Shown here: in pieces, positions 32,690 to 42,473 of the stretch
How positions within the stretch are numbered: the first letter of the stretch is position 1
Layout of the letters: the number at the start of each line of letters is the position of its first letter
Assembly: GCA_013339765.2 (NCBI GenBank)
Contig: CM023457.1
Coordinates: 75,713,819-75,777,818 of the forward strand
Source of the DNA: Haemaphysalis longicornis
Lineage: Eukaryota; Arthropoda; Arachnida; Ixodida; Ixodidae
Length of the DNA: 64,000 nucleotides
Direction: 5' to 3'
Notes under the pieces: generated by a model
Told to the model about the DNA's origin: nothing
What the model saw: only the letters and a program-made list of their open reading frames with translations
Database searches by the model: none
Translations under genes and position numbers: made by a program

Positions 32690-33040
32690 CCCTGAATCCG
32701 CCGTCCGCGCTCCTCCTCCTCTCCCTAGCAACGGCGCGAGGAGCGGAGAGGAGCGTCTGTAGCAACGGCGGCGACGTCACACCCCACGTGACCCGCGCGC
32801 GCTCCGCCTCCCGCCCGTGGCTGCGCGCGCCCGCGCCGGCTCCCGCACCGCTCCTCGCGCCGTGACGTCACACTCCCCGTGACCGCGCGCTGGCGCCTTT
32901 GCGTCTGCTCCCCTTCCTCGCGCCGTGACGTCACAAAGCTCTGCAGCTGGCGCGCCTCTCCCCGTTAGGTTTGCACTCACCCTCGGCGCGCGCCTCTCCC
33001 CTCGCCTGACAGCTCCCCCTCGCCGGTACTGCGCCTCTCA
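32690..33040. promoter_or_regulatory. CpG-rich block with CRE palindromes
   Basis: Two full TGACGTCA palindromes (32863-32870, 32926-32933) lie 63 bp apart, each preceded by CTCGCGCCG, with a third half-type GACGTCAC at about 32773 and CACGTG beside it. TAGCAACGGCG occurs twice (about 32726, 32759). CRE sites bind CREB/ATF factors in animals. The direct repetition suggests either a promoter or a decayed GC-rich minisatellite. No gene is recognised downstream on either strand. Confidence 0.4.
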
Positions 33041-33808
33041 AGGCGATGGCAGAATTACTACGCCGTGTACTCTCGGCGCAAGAAATGCATTCGCACTTCC
33101 TCACGATTCCCTTCGGGGAGGTGGGGGCAATTTTTATTTATTTTGTAGCTCTTCTTCCGAATCACTAAACGAAACGGCACGGCCCAAATTCTTGTAGGTA
33201 ACACGGGTATGCTTGTTCAGACCGGAAATTATATGACCTCATTAATGGTCCCAGGCGGCTTCTTTTCATCCCTTGTGATCACCGTCTAGCCAGCCATTAA
33301 CTATATTGCATTTTTATGGACGCAGTTTGACTGCAAGACTACTACGCTCAGAGTTTGTGCTAACGAGCAGGCCGTGGGGTGTGCCGCCGGAATCAGCTTA
33401 GCTGCCACATTTTTCAAAAATAATGTGCGATAAAAGATTGCGTCGTGCTCGGAACTTGTGTCATGCAATAATCCGAGCACTATTCGGTGATATGTAAGAG
33501 CAAGACGGAGCTTGCATGCTACTTTTAGTTATACTCCGGGAGATGAGGGGGCGAGCATTTTGCTGCGAAGGACGCACACTTAATTCTTTGTCAAAAGCTA
33601 TTCGGCGAGTGCAGCTTGGTATTTAGCAGATCAATCTTCACTTGAGAGTTTTTATAAATAGATTGAAAGGAAAGGTGTGTGCTACGAATGAGAAGAGGAA
33701 GATCTTTTATGCGCTCTAAATTCTTCAAATTCCTTTTTTTTCATTACTGATTAGAAGTCTTGCTGACTCGTTGATACGCCAAGTCACTCTAAGGCTCCCC
33801 TATCACGC
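33041..33808. other. Unassigned sequence
   Basis: Nothing recognised. Confidence 0.5.
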
Positions 33809-33822
33809 CACTATTCAATCAA

Positions 33823-34060
33823 TTGATTGATTGTGGGGTTTAACGCGCCGACGCAACGCAGGCGATAAGGCGCGCCGTATTGGAGGGCTCCGGATTAATT
33901 TTGACCACCTGGGGATCTTTAGCGTGCGCCGAAATCTCGAACACACGGGCGTTTTTGCTTTTCGCCTCCATCAGAAAAGCGGCCGCCGCGGCCGGGAATC
34001 GAACCCGCGACCTCGTGCTCAGCAGCGCAACGCCTTAGCCACTGAGCCACCGCGGCGGGT
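33823..34060 (-). mobile_element. Ruka-type SINE, minus strand, complete
   Basis: The tail ATTGATTGATTGTGGGGTTT lies at the left and the head with B box (as GGTTCGATTCC) and A-box-like GGCTCAGTGGC at the right. A perfect 14-base target duplication CACTATTCAATCAA flanks it (33809-33822, 34061-34074). Confidence 0.94.
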
Positions 34061-34074
34061 CACTATTCAATCAA

Positions 34075-35420
34075 GAAGAACACATTCGGTCGCCCTTATT
34101 GTCCCCAAATATAAAACAAATTACATTTCAAAATCGATTTTAATATACGACTTCAAACACAGAGAGAACGCGAAAGGAAAAACTGATTCCCAATGAATAC
34201 AATTCCCGGCGCGGGCTCGCAACAGCGAAAGCGGGAGCACTACTTGACCGCTTCGAGAGAGCGGGAGGCACTCTCGCGCGGCGCACCCCTTGACGAGGGT
34301 TTTCCCGGCACAGCCCGGCACCGGGCTTGCGTTGGCTCGGCGCAGGCGGGTCGATCGGCCGTTCCGGTCCACTCGGCAACGTCTACAAGCCCGCCCCGAG
34401 CAGGAACGCCGGTCTCGCTCGAGCTAACTCGCCTGTCGACGAGACCCTCCAAGAGGCCGGGCGACAGCACCCTGATTTTTCCCGGCACACAGCTTGGCTT
34501 CGCGAGAGAAGGGCCGCTTCGCTCGTACCGACGGTTCCCTGCGTCTGTTTTGCTTTATCCGCGAACGTTATTAGAGCAGTGATACTACGATGTACGGAGC
34601 GGTCAGTTTCGTTTACAACGTCAAGTGCAGCTTTCCGGCTCATCGCAGTTCTCCCAGTAGTGACTACTCTGAAGTTATTCAGTGTAATGCAAAGAATTTT
34701 CGCCCAGCCAATAGTGAGGGCGAAAGCTGGCATTGTGCGAAGTTTTGGTTTTGCCCGTATACCTGTACTACGTTCAAGAGCCACAAAAACTACACCATTA
34801 AAATGTATGGCCAGTAACTTTCGACAACAAAATACACACAAACTATTTAGAGTTCTGCAAGGTATTTTTGCAGGATTCATACCCGCTTCGTCTCCCTGCT
34901 ACACGCGAAATATCACCTTCCTGCGATTGTTTCTCTGTGTTCCTGAGAGGTCACAATGTTAAGCGAGAAAGCTGGGGATGTGTTTAAGAACTGATCGCCG
35001 CCCCGCATGCCTCTTTGGACGACGTCTTATTCCTTAACCGGCACCGTATTTAAGGACAGACATTTTGGGCCTGGTCCCTAAGTTTATGAAGGCCACCAGC
35101 CTATGTAATGGTTGATTTCCCGCGCATAGTGTTTAAAAGGGACTGATCGGGTGTAGCGATTGCCGGCACACCATGCAAGGATACGTCCGCGCGTTAGTGA
35201 TAACAACAACGGTATGGGACGGTTTCGAGTTAAACGCAGGCGAAAAGAACTGAACGCCATTTGCGAGCATATAATTGTTAAAACATTGTTACTAATTCAA
35301 AAGAACAAACAGCGCTGAAACAAGTGAACACATAAAAGTGTAATAAGAACCGACAATTGTACCAATACTTAGTTCCCATTCTGTTTCACTTTTAGTTCAC
35401 CCTCAGATCCCGCACCATAG
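34075..35420. other. Unassigned sequence; GC-rich part at 34195-34520
   Basis: Frames of 129 codons (34193-34582 plus), 211 codons (34327-34962 plus) and 165 codons (34880-34383 minus) overlap on both strands. The open reading is largely due to GC richness and none shows a domain. A small imperfect hairpin lies at about 35315-35402 (GTGAAC-TAAAAGTG arms). Confidence 0.4.
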
Positions 35421-36008
35421 CAGAGTCGTCGAAATATTAAACTAGAGTGCGGGAGCAGCGATTTTTCTCTGCTTCAGGGCCATACCATGGAACTAAGTTG
35501 CCAACAGGTTGAGGCTAATCGCATGTTCAAAAAGCGCGCTCAACTGGGCCCGTCGCCTGCTGCGCAGTTCCTTCCCTATACAACATTACCCCATATGAGA
35601 GCACTGCAAACGAACAGGCGGTGTGCATGAGCGAATGGTTTCGCCCGTGTTCTATGTTCCGAAGGTCAACGTTGCAGCGCATAGGGTTTAGAAGAGCCCT
35701 TTCTACCGATGAAAAAAGCGTTTATGTTGGGAAGTAGCAAATGAATAATCCATGTTCTTCGGCTAATTGACGTATCTTCAAATTTCATTTTCTCGACTGG
35801 TTGCTGCAGCTCAAGCTATCTGCTCATTTGCAGAGCGCACATATGGGGTGACGTTCTTAGAAGGGAACAGCCTATCAGACGATGGGCCCAGCTGAGCGCG
35901 CTTTTTGAACCTGCGATTAGCCTCAACCTGTCTGCAACTTAGTTCCATCATATGGCGTTGACGCAGAGAAAAGTCGCTGCTGCCGCATGCTGGCTTTTCG
36001 ACGACTGT
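35421..36008. repeat. Large inverted repeat, ~195 bp arms
   Basis: The left arm (about 35421-35622) and right arm (about 35815-36008) are inverted copies around a spacer of about 190 bp. Shared words include ATGGAACTAAGTTGC, AGGTTGAGGCTAATCGCA and TTCAAAAAGCGCGCTCA. Read outward in each arm, the same short peptide start (MELSC-QVEANR-FKKRAQLG) appears before a frame change, with third-position differences in the matching part. It may be a foldback element or two inverted copies of an old coding repeat. Confidence 0.65.
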
Positions 36009-36017
36009 ACGAGCTAA

Positions 36018-36191
36018 AGGAAGATGTTGGGCGAGTTGGTGCATTCTAAATAGAATTAACAGCCCTTAAACAACGAAACATAAGAACTAAAGCACGAACA
36101 AACACAGCGCTGTGTCTGTTCGTGCTCTCTTCCGTTTTGTTGTTTTGGCGCCTTTATTTATTTTTATATGTCCCAACTCGCCCAATCTTCC
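36018..36191. repeat. Hairpin (foldback) repeat with TTGGGCGAGTTGG ends
   Basis: The outer ends are inverted copies (GGAAGAT then TTGGGCGAGTTGG on the left; the same reversed at about 36173-36191). The centre is a near-perfect hairpin without loop: ACGAACAAACACAGC meets GCTGTGTCTGTTCGT at 36108/36109. Related outer words precede the hairpins at 45679 and 60121. Confidence 0.75.
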
Positions 36192-38519
36192 GCTTCAACT
36201 GATACTACAATATGGGATACGAGGGTGAAGTACACGCGTTATCAACCGAAAAGCAGTCAATCGCACGAATGCGTAACTCGGCAAATAAAAACGTAGCGCA
36301 AACATAGACAAGGCAGCGCAGCCTCCGTTCAACGTATTCGAGGCAGATCGAGAATCACGTCGCTAACGCTTTCATTGGTGTAATCGTTTATTTAGCGCCA
36401 GGTGAATTAAAATCCCGCACAATACACGTCATCATTTAAGTGTTATTTTCTTACACAGGAGCTGGTTTTGTTGAAATTATTTCTTCGGAGTCGTTTCGCG
36501 CTGTGAGTAATCCGGAGGCTTCATTTCAGGATCTGACCATGGCAGCCTTGAAGAATAAAGTGTCTCTTCGTACGCACAAATAAAGTTTTCGACGGTGTTC
36601 TAAACCACGCACCAATAATCAGCTACGCGAGACATTGCGTAAGAAACTGTTCCGCAATCGGCTACGCAAACAGTCAACGCAGACGCATTCCGAAATGAGG
36701 CCGTTGCTAGTTCCTGTACACCATAGTTTTTGGCACCTTCCATTCCAGATTTCTGCTCCGCGCTTTCGCCTCGCCGAACTTTGCTGCAGAAAGCAACGCG
36801 TCGATATCGGCCGCAGCGTAATCCGGCCTTCCCGGCTCGCATTCATATCGCGAAAGCCGGATCGAGCTACCCGTTAGAGACACTGGAAGCTGTCACCGAA
36901 TACCCATGACTACGTTGTTCGGTAACTCACCTAGCCATAAGGAGCTTGTACGCCGATGATACCATCTTCTCGTGTGCATGGGAATCCGGCACTTCCGCTG
37001 GAGGAAGGGGACGCGATACGCCCAGCACGACGGCCGAAGCCAGACTAACGCCGGCGCCGCGCACTGTTGCCCGCTTGGTTGAAAGTTTGGCTAAAACTGG
37101 GGTCAACTAAACGTGGTTTAAACTTCTGAAAAAAAAAAAAAAGAACTCCACGGAAATCACTGAGAAGTATTCCCAGTTTTCTGCAAAACGTGGTGGTGAG
37201 TATACCAAATGTAATAAAGGCGAACACTTTTGCGCATGTCAAGGCATCGAAAGCAACAGTCGGTGACCAGCAGGCGGTGGACGCTAGTTTATACTTGCAC
37301 GTCCGGTGACAGAGTTTAAATTGACCGCTCCGAAATTTAATTTCACGGCACCGACAATTGTATACCAGATTTCACTGTAGCTTAGAAGGTGTGGCGTCAC
37401 GTGGCATCCGTAAACTAACGGGGAAATCGAACGTCACATTGTGCACACTTTTGCCGTCTTGAATACATGTGTGCGACAGAAGACGTGTCGGTGTCGATGT
37501 AAGCGGGATTGTCTTGTAAGCAATGGACGGATGTTCGTGTGCGGGGAAAAAGAACGTAGTGATTAGCGTCGCTTGCAAAAGCCGCATGCTCACGAATGAT
37601 TCAGTCTGCAGTGGCCGGATACCACGCTGCGAACGATTCAAGCGACAGTGCTACGCTCGAAGAAAAAAACGTGAGCAAATCACCGTTCATGTGGCTTCAG
37701 ATCTGGCCTAGAAAGTTCTTGCAGGTTGATGCTGAATTTTATAGTTTTAAACGTTTATTTAGAGAGCTTTCGATCTATGCTCACTGGCTGGCTGCACAAG
37801 TGTTTGTAATGTGACCTTGAAGGTTTCGTCTCAAGATGTTCACGTGACTTCTCCTCGAAGGGAAATGAAAATGCATGTTGCTCAAACTTCCGTTGTGTTT
37901 TATTTGGCGCCCGTAATGACCTTCAGCGTCGTGTCGCCATTTCCACCATCGGTTTCTATTGCGGTCGGCTTTCTTGCTGTAGTCGTTTCCGCTTTGGTGT
38001 GATGGCGTCATTTGCGGACGTGGCTTGCAGGCCGGGCTAATGAGCACGCCGGAATCGCTGGAGTGAGCCTAGTGACCCTTTCGCGTTCAATGTGAACGTC
38101 GATACAAGATAAGCGTCTTAAAAGAAACTGGGGCAGCGGGGCGCATGGCTGGAATGGCGTTGGGTGAACGATATGAACCAGCCTAACGCCGCCCGCCTAG
38201 CTGGTTCGTGTAAACCACATACGTTTCCAGCGTTGTATTTAGAAGGTTTATTTTGCTCGGCGTTGAGTGTGGATTGCAGTCACGGCTCTCATAATATACT
38301 AAAGCAACTGCAAGATGATAACAACGCCATGCAGCTGAGGAAACATCGGTTTTTCCTTCGCCAAGCGATTAGCTAGTTGGCCAGCTGCCGACTAGATTGA
38401 TTCAAACCCGGTTCATGGCAGACATAGGCAGAGTCGGCATTATTTTGTGATTTACGCCCACCGCGCGTTTAATTCGATTCCCTATTAACACCAGATTAGC
38501 AGCAGGCCACACGGAGTAC
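36192..38519. other. Unassigned sequence
   Basis: No gene or element ends recognised. Frames up to 89 codons overlap without domains. A 14-A run lies at about 37129-37142. Confidence 0.45.
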
Positions 38520-38991
38520 TGGGCTTATTTGTTTGTTTTATTGTTTTATTTATTTACTTGTTTGTTTGTTTCTTTGTCTGTTAATTTGTTTGTTTGGCGC
38601 AACTTGTGTGTCCTTCGATTCACTATCAATACCCCACGTGAGCAGCTTGTCACATTGCACGATAGTTTGATTTGTTTTTTTACTAATTTATCTTATTTAT
38701 TTACTTGTTCGTTTGCTTGTTTAGTTACGAATTTATTAGTTAGTTATTCACTTGTCCTGTCTGTCTGTCGTCGTCTGTCTTGTTTCTGTTGCTTGTTTTG
38801 CTTTGTTTGTTTTTGTTTGCTTGTTTTGCTTGTTTGCTTGTTTGTTGTGTTTGTTTTTTGTGTGTTTGTTTTTGTTCGGTTTTGTTTTGTTTGTTTGTTT
38901 GTTTGTTGTTTGTTGTTTGTTTGTTTGTTTGTTGTTTGTTGTTTGTTTGTTTGTTGTTTGTTTGTTGTTGTTTGTTTGTTTGTTTGTTTGT
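38520..38991. repeat. (GTTT)n-rich simple sequence
   Basis: About 470 bp dominated by GTTT, with a less pure TTTA/TTTG left part and a purer right part from about 38790. Phe/Cys/Leu/Val frames on the plus strand and Gln/Thr/Asn/Lys frames on the minus strand are artefacts. Confidence 0.93.
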
Positions 38992-39197
38992 AAGCGCTCA
39001 CCAAACGGCGCCCGGTGTTTCTCGAGTGTTGTACCCTGTGCATGCGAAATACAAACACATGGAAGGATTAAATCTAAAGAAAGGCAGGCAGTTCAGACAT
39101 TGTAAAATATAAGATTTCCCCGGGATTCGGGGAGAGAAACGTGAGCAAAGGGGGTGACTTTAAACTAACTACAGTAAAAGCTCGTTAATTCGGACTC

Positions 39198-39441
39198 ACC
39201 CGCCGCGGTGGCTCAGTGGCTAAGACGTTGTGCTGCTGAGCACGAGGACGCGGGTTCGATTCCCGGCCGCGGCGGCCACTTTTCTGATGGAGGCGAAAAA
39301 CAAAAGCGCCCGTGTGTACGAGATTTCGGCGCACGTTAGAGATCCCCAGGTGGTCGAAATTAATCCGGAGCCCTCCACTACGGCGCGCCTCATCGCCTGC
39401 GTTGAGTCGGCGCGTTAAACCCTACAATCAATCAATTAATC
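39198..39441 (+). mobile_element. Ruka-type SINE, complete
   Basis: Head with A-box-like GGCTCAGTGGC and B box GGTTCGATTCC, body, and tail CCCTACAATCAATCAATTAA. An 11-base target duplication AATTCGGACTC / AATTCGAACTC (39187-39197, 39442-39452) lies within the left end of the Tigger-like element. Confidence 0.92.
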
Positions 39442-39461
39442 AATTCGAACTCGAAGAGGAC

Positions 39462-40518
39462 TGTAAGGTCTACTGATGAGGTCAGGGGCCAGGCGCCCGG
39501 GCTGCGCGTGAGAACCCGCCACTCTGTCTGGTGTCCCAGCACTGTAGACTCTACGTTGCAGCCGTCGCCAATTCGTCACGGCGCGCACGGGAGACGGATT
39601 GTCTGGTCCACCGCATACCACAGGGATAATCCCCCATTGAGAAAGCAGACGGCGCCGTCGGATTCCTGGAACCGTCGACGTGACGAGCGGAGGTGGTGGG
39701 ATTACCGGCGTCGAAGCGCGCGCCGCACGAGACATCATTGTTAACGCGCCCCGGCTGGCACAGTGCACCGTCGCCGGCTTTCCCTCTCATCCCGCGGGGT
39801 CACGCGCACCTGCTCGTCTGCGAGCGTGCAGTTGACCCAAAGATGGCGGCGCCTCATTGAATATTCCGTAGCGTGCTGAGTGACAGCTGTCTACGTGAAT
39901 TTGGGCACTCCCTTACGCGTGTACGAACGCTACAGGGGCGTTCCCGAGAGAGTGTGATCTCGAGGTGTTATAAGGCCGAACTTGGCCGTTGGAAATCGTT
40001 CTTGTCTGAGCGCCGAGCTGGGCAGTTCCCGGCGGGACAAGGAGTCTCGACCGTTAAAGCTAGGTTGGGATTTGAGAGCCCCCTAGGCTAGAGGTTAAGA
40101 TCGCGTCGGAGGTTTAGGGTACAGCGCCGTACCGGGCAACTAGACGGATCTTGCGGCGAGACAGAGTCTCGGCCGCCGTTTCTCGAGCGGTTTGTGTACG
40201 CTCCGAGGATAGGAAGAGTTAGACGAAGTTGAGGAGCTCGAGTGATTTGTGCGCACTTGGAGCTAGCGAGTAGCTGAAGTTTGAAGTTTTTCCTTTTTCT
40301 ACTCATGTACCCAGTTTTCCTACTGTAAATAGCTGTATATAAAGTCTTCGTTTCATTTATTCAACCTCAACTCCTCGAGTTCGTCAATTCGACCGCCATC
40401 TCCAAGAACTTCAACACCATCGCCCTGCCAGCCTCCTGCCAAATCAACCGAAGCCCGTGCGATTCGGTTCCTGATCGACACCGGACTTCGGGGAAACGAA
40501 CCACAACCATCTTTACTG
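39462..40518 (+). mobile_element. Probable solo LTR
   Basis: Aligning this Tigger-like copy to the copy at 5471 leaves a 1057 bp insert here beginning TGTAAGG and ending CTTTACTG, short imperfect inverted termini, with GGAC on both sides (39458-39461, 40519-40522). The insert carries GTATATAAAG at about 40331-40340 and no coding domain. Length, terminal inverted repeats, four-base duplication and a TATA-like or polyadenylation-like box suit a solo LTR left by recombination. The superfamily is unknown; a non-coding DNA element is the alternative. Confidence 0.5.
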
Positions 40519-40666
40519 GGACCATAAAATTGTTCGAATTAAGCGGAGTTGGAAATAGCGTGCGGGCGCTATAATGAATGCATATCACGCCAAACTGCGC
40601 GTGCAGAACACAAAGAAGCCACCTCTGAAGTCCTTATCGCGAATTAGGCGCTACTACACGGTTGTG

Positions 40667-41029
40667 ATTATTTTGATGGAAAATGATTGGTGTAACATTA
40701 CGGGACAAGAAAAGAGCGGAGTGGGTCAGGGAGCAAACTGGTGTTAAAGACATATTAGTAGAAATTAAGAAGAAGAAATGGACGTGGGCAGGTTATGTAA
40801 TGCGAAGGCAAGATAACCGCTGGTCATTAAGGGTAACACAGTGGATCCCTAGAGAAGGCAAGCGCTGCAGTGGGCGGCAGAAAGTTAGATGGGCAGATGA
40901 GATCAAGAAGTTTGCGGGGATAAATTGGTCACAGTTGGCACAGGACTGAGGTAATTGGAGAATAATGGGAGAGGCCTTTGCCCTGCAGTGGGCGTAGATA
41001 GGCTGGTGATGATAGTGATGATGATCACG
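40667..41029 (+). mobile_element. 5'-truncated RTE-type LINE
   Basis: Flanked by a perfect 11-base target duplication ACACGGTTGTG (40656-40666, 41030-41040). The insert holds the last ~90 codons of an RTE-like ORF, a very short 3' UTR ending CCTGCAGTGGGCGTAGATAG and a TGATGA-type tail, the short simple repeat typical of RTE elements instead of poly(A). The youngest-looking of three RTE tails here. Confidence 0.88.
40683..40949 (+). pseudogene. RTE-type LINE C-terminal domain fragment
   Basis: 88 codons with RAEWVREQTGVKDI, then KWTWAGYVMRRQDNRWSLRV, QWIPREGKRCSGRQ and KVRWADEIKK. The order R--TG--D, WAGHV-R--DNRW, WIPR--KR--GR-P-RW-D-I is the conserved region following the RT of RTE/BovB-like elements. 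The frame stops just after QLAQD; the family normally continues to a short GNWR-MGEAF tail, which is visible in frame after the stop. So only one stop interrupts the visible part; everything N-terminal was never copied. Confidence 0.85.
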
Positions 41030-41556
41030 ACACGGTTGTGGCAGGTGATTTCGTAAATAATGTTCATGTAGCTCGAACAGCGAACAAAATCAATTGATCA
41101 GTCAGTTAAACGCCAGAAACAAGTACTGACAGACATTCATGTGAGCAGGAAGCCATAATGTCGAAGTGATGACTTTCTTTATTCTCGAAAAGGCGTTTGC
41201 TTACATGGCAGGGTCAAGGCAATCAAAAGTAAAAGAAAGCGGTTGGCAGAGTCGAGGCAGCCAAAATTTTAAAAAATCGGTTGGTTACTTTTAATTTTGG
41301 GCTACCTCTGTTCCGACTTCTTCTGCGAGGAGCGATGGAAGCCAAGGGAACCCAGTTTGAATTAACCGTTCTGAATGCCGACGCGTTCGAATTATTCCGA
41401 GTTTTCCCCCATTGAAGCATACAGGGCTGTGCCGGGACTAGGTTGTCAGTTCGAATCACCTGTAAGTTCGATATAGCCGAGTTCGAGTTAACGACCCTTT
41501 ACTGTATAAAGTGGTAAGCGAATATATTACTTAGGCCAAATTGTGACCCCAGATCC

Positions 41557-42040
41557 CAACCATGAGGCAGAGATACTAGAAGGATCAAGGGGTGGGGGCG
41601 GCAGAATTAGATGGAATGAATAAGCAGTTTGCGCGGAAAAATTTGGGTTACATTTGGGCACAGGACTCAGGTGAAATTGGAGAATAAGAGGGTTCAACTT
41701 AAATTGAGAACGACTCAGCGGGCAATGGCGGAGATGATAGTGTAATTAAGGGACAAGGAACGGGTGGGCAGGAGCCATGGTTGTTAAAGACATGATTAGT
41801 AGTCAATAGAAAAAGAAATTGATCAGTGCAGCATTAATCGCGAAGGCAAGATACCGTGATTAGGGTAACAGAGTGGATCTGAGAGGCAAGCCTCAGTGGC
41901 GAGAAGTATGATGGGCAGATGAGATCAAGAAGTTTGCGGGGATAAATTGGTCACAGTTGGCACAGGACCGAGGTAATTGGAGAATAAGGGAGAGGCGTTT
42001 GCCCTGCAGGTGGGCGTAGATAGGTTGATGAATGATGATG
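41557..42040 (+). mobile_element. Decayed RTE-type LINE tails, two pieces
   Basis: About 41557-41700 and 41700-42040 each align by eye with the RTE fragment at 40667, sharing ATTGGTCACAGTTGGCACAG and CCCTGCAG-TGGGCGTAGATAG in the second piece, followed by GATGAATGATGATGG. Indels break the frame throughout. They may be independent insertions or a local duplication of the 40.7 kb tail. Confidence 0.7.
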
Positions 42041-42221
42041 GTTACTGTATAATGGCTCTCCCGCTCTCTGGGGGCAGATTCAAGTACAGAGTATGCGCCC
42101 GTTGATTAACCAGTAGACGGATGTGGTTATGTTGATGTATGGAAACAACGTGGCTGTTAAAAATGGAAGCATCGTACAACAGGCATGTTCCCATTTTGAT
42201 TATTTTACTTTCATCAGACGT

Positions 42222-42458
42222 ACCCGCCGCGGTGGCTCAGTGGCTAAGGCGTTGTGCTGCTGAGCACGAGGTCGCGGGTTCGATTCCCGGGCGTGGTGGC
42301 CGCTTTTCTGATGGAGGCGAAAAGCAAAAACGCCCATGTGTACGAGATGTCGGCGCACGTTAAAGATCCCCGGGTGGTCGAAAATAATCCGGAGCCCTCC
42401 ACTACGACGCGCCTCATCGACTGCGTTGCGTCCGCGCGTGAAACCCTACAATCAATCA
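42222..42458 (+). mobile_element. Ruka-type SINE, complete
   Basis: Full head with both boxes (GGCTCAGTGGC; GGTTCGATTCC), body and tail CCCTACAATCAATCA. A 15-base target duplication ACTTTCATCAGACGT / ACTTTCATCAGGCGT (42207-42221, 42459-42473) has one mismatch. Confidence 0.93.
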
Positions 42459-42473
42459 ACTTTCATCAGGCGT

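Larger units (their letters stand above)
39172..41504. mobile_element. Pogo/Tigger-like element, host of three later insertions
   Basis: The left end reads CAGTAAAAGCTCGTTAATTC after TA (39170-39171); the right end, reversed, reads CAGTAAAGGGTCGTTAACTC with TA outside (41505-41506). The interior aligns by eye to the copy at 5471-6040. Subtracting Ruka, a probable solo LTR and an RTE fragment with their duplications leaves about 650 bp, close to the 570 bp of that sister copy. Non-autonomous; no transposase codons recognised. Confidence 0.82.

Noticed and set aside
34193..34962. Overlapping frames of 129, 211 and 165 codons
   Set aside because: Mutually overlapping on both strands in GC-rich DNA with no motif.
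36600..36846. Possible pogo-type helix-turn-helix (WKVPKTMVYRN on the minus strand)
   Set aside because: A single nine-residue similarity with stops next to it and no surrounding Tigger TIRs.
38529..39105. Cys/Phe/Val-rich frames up to 154 codons
   Set aside because: Translation of the GTTT repeat.
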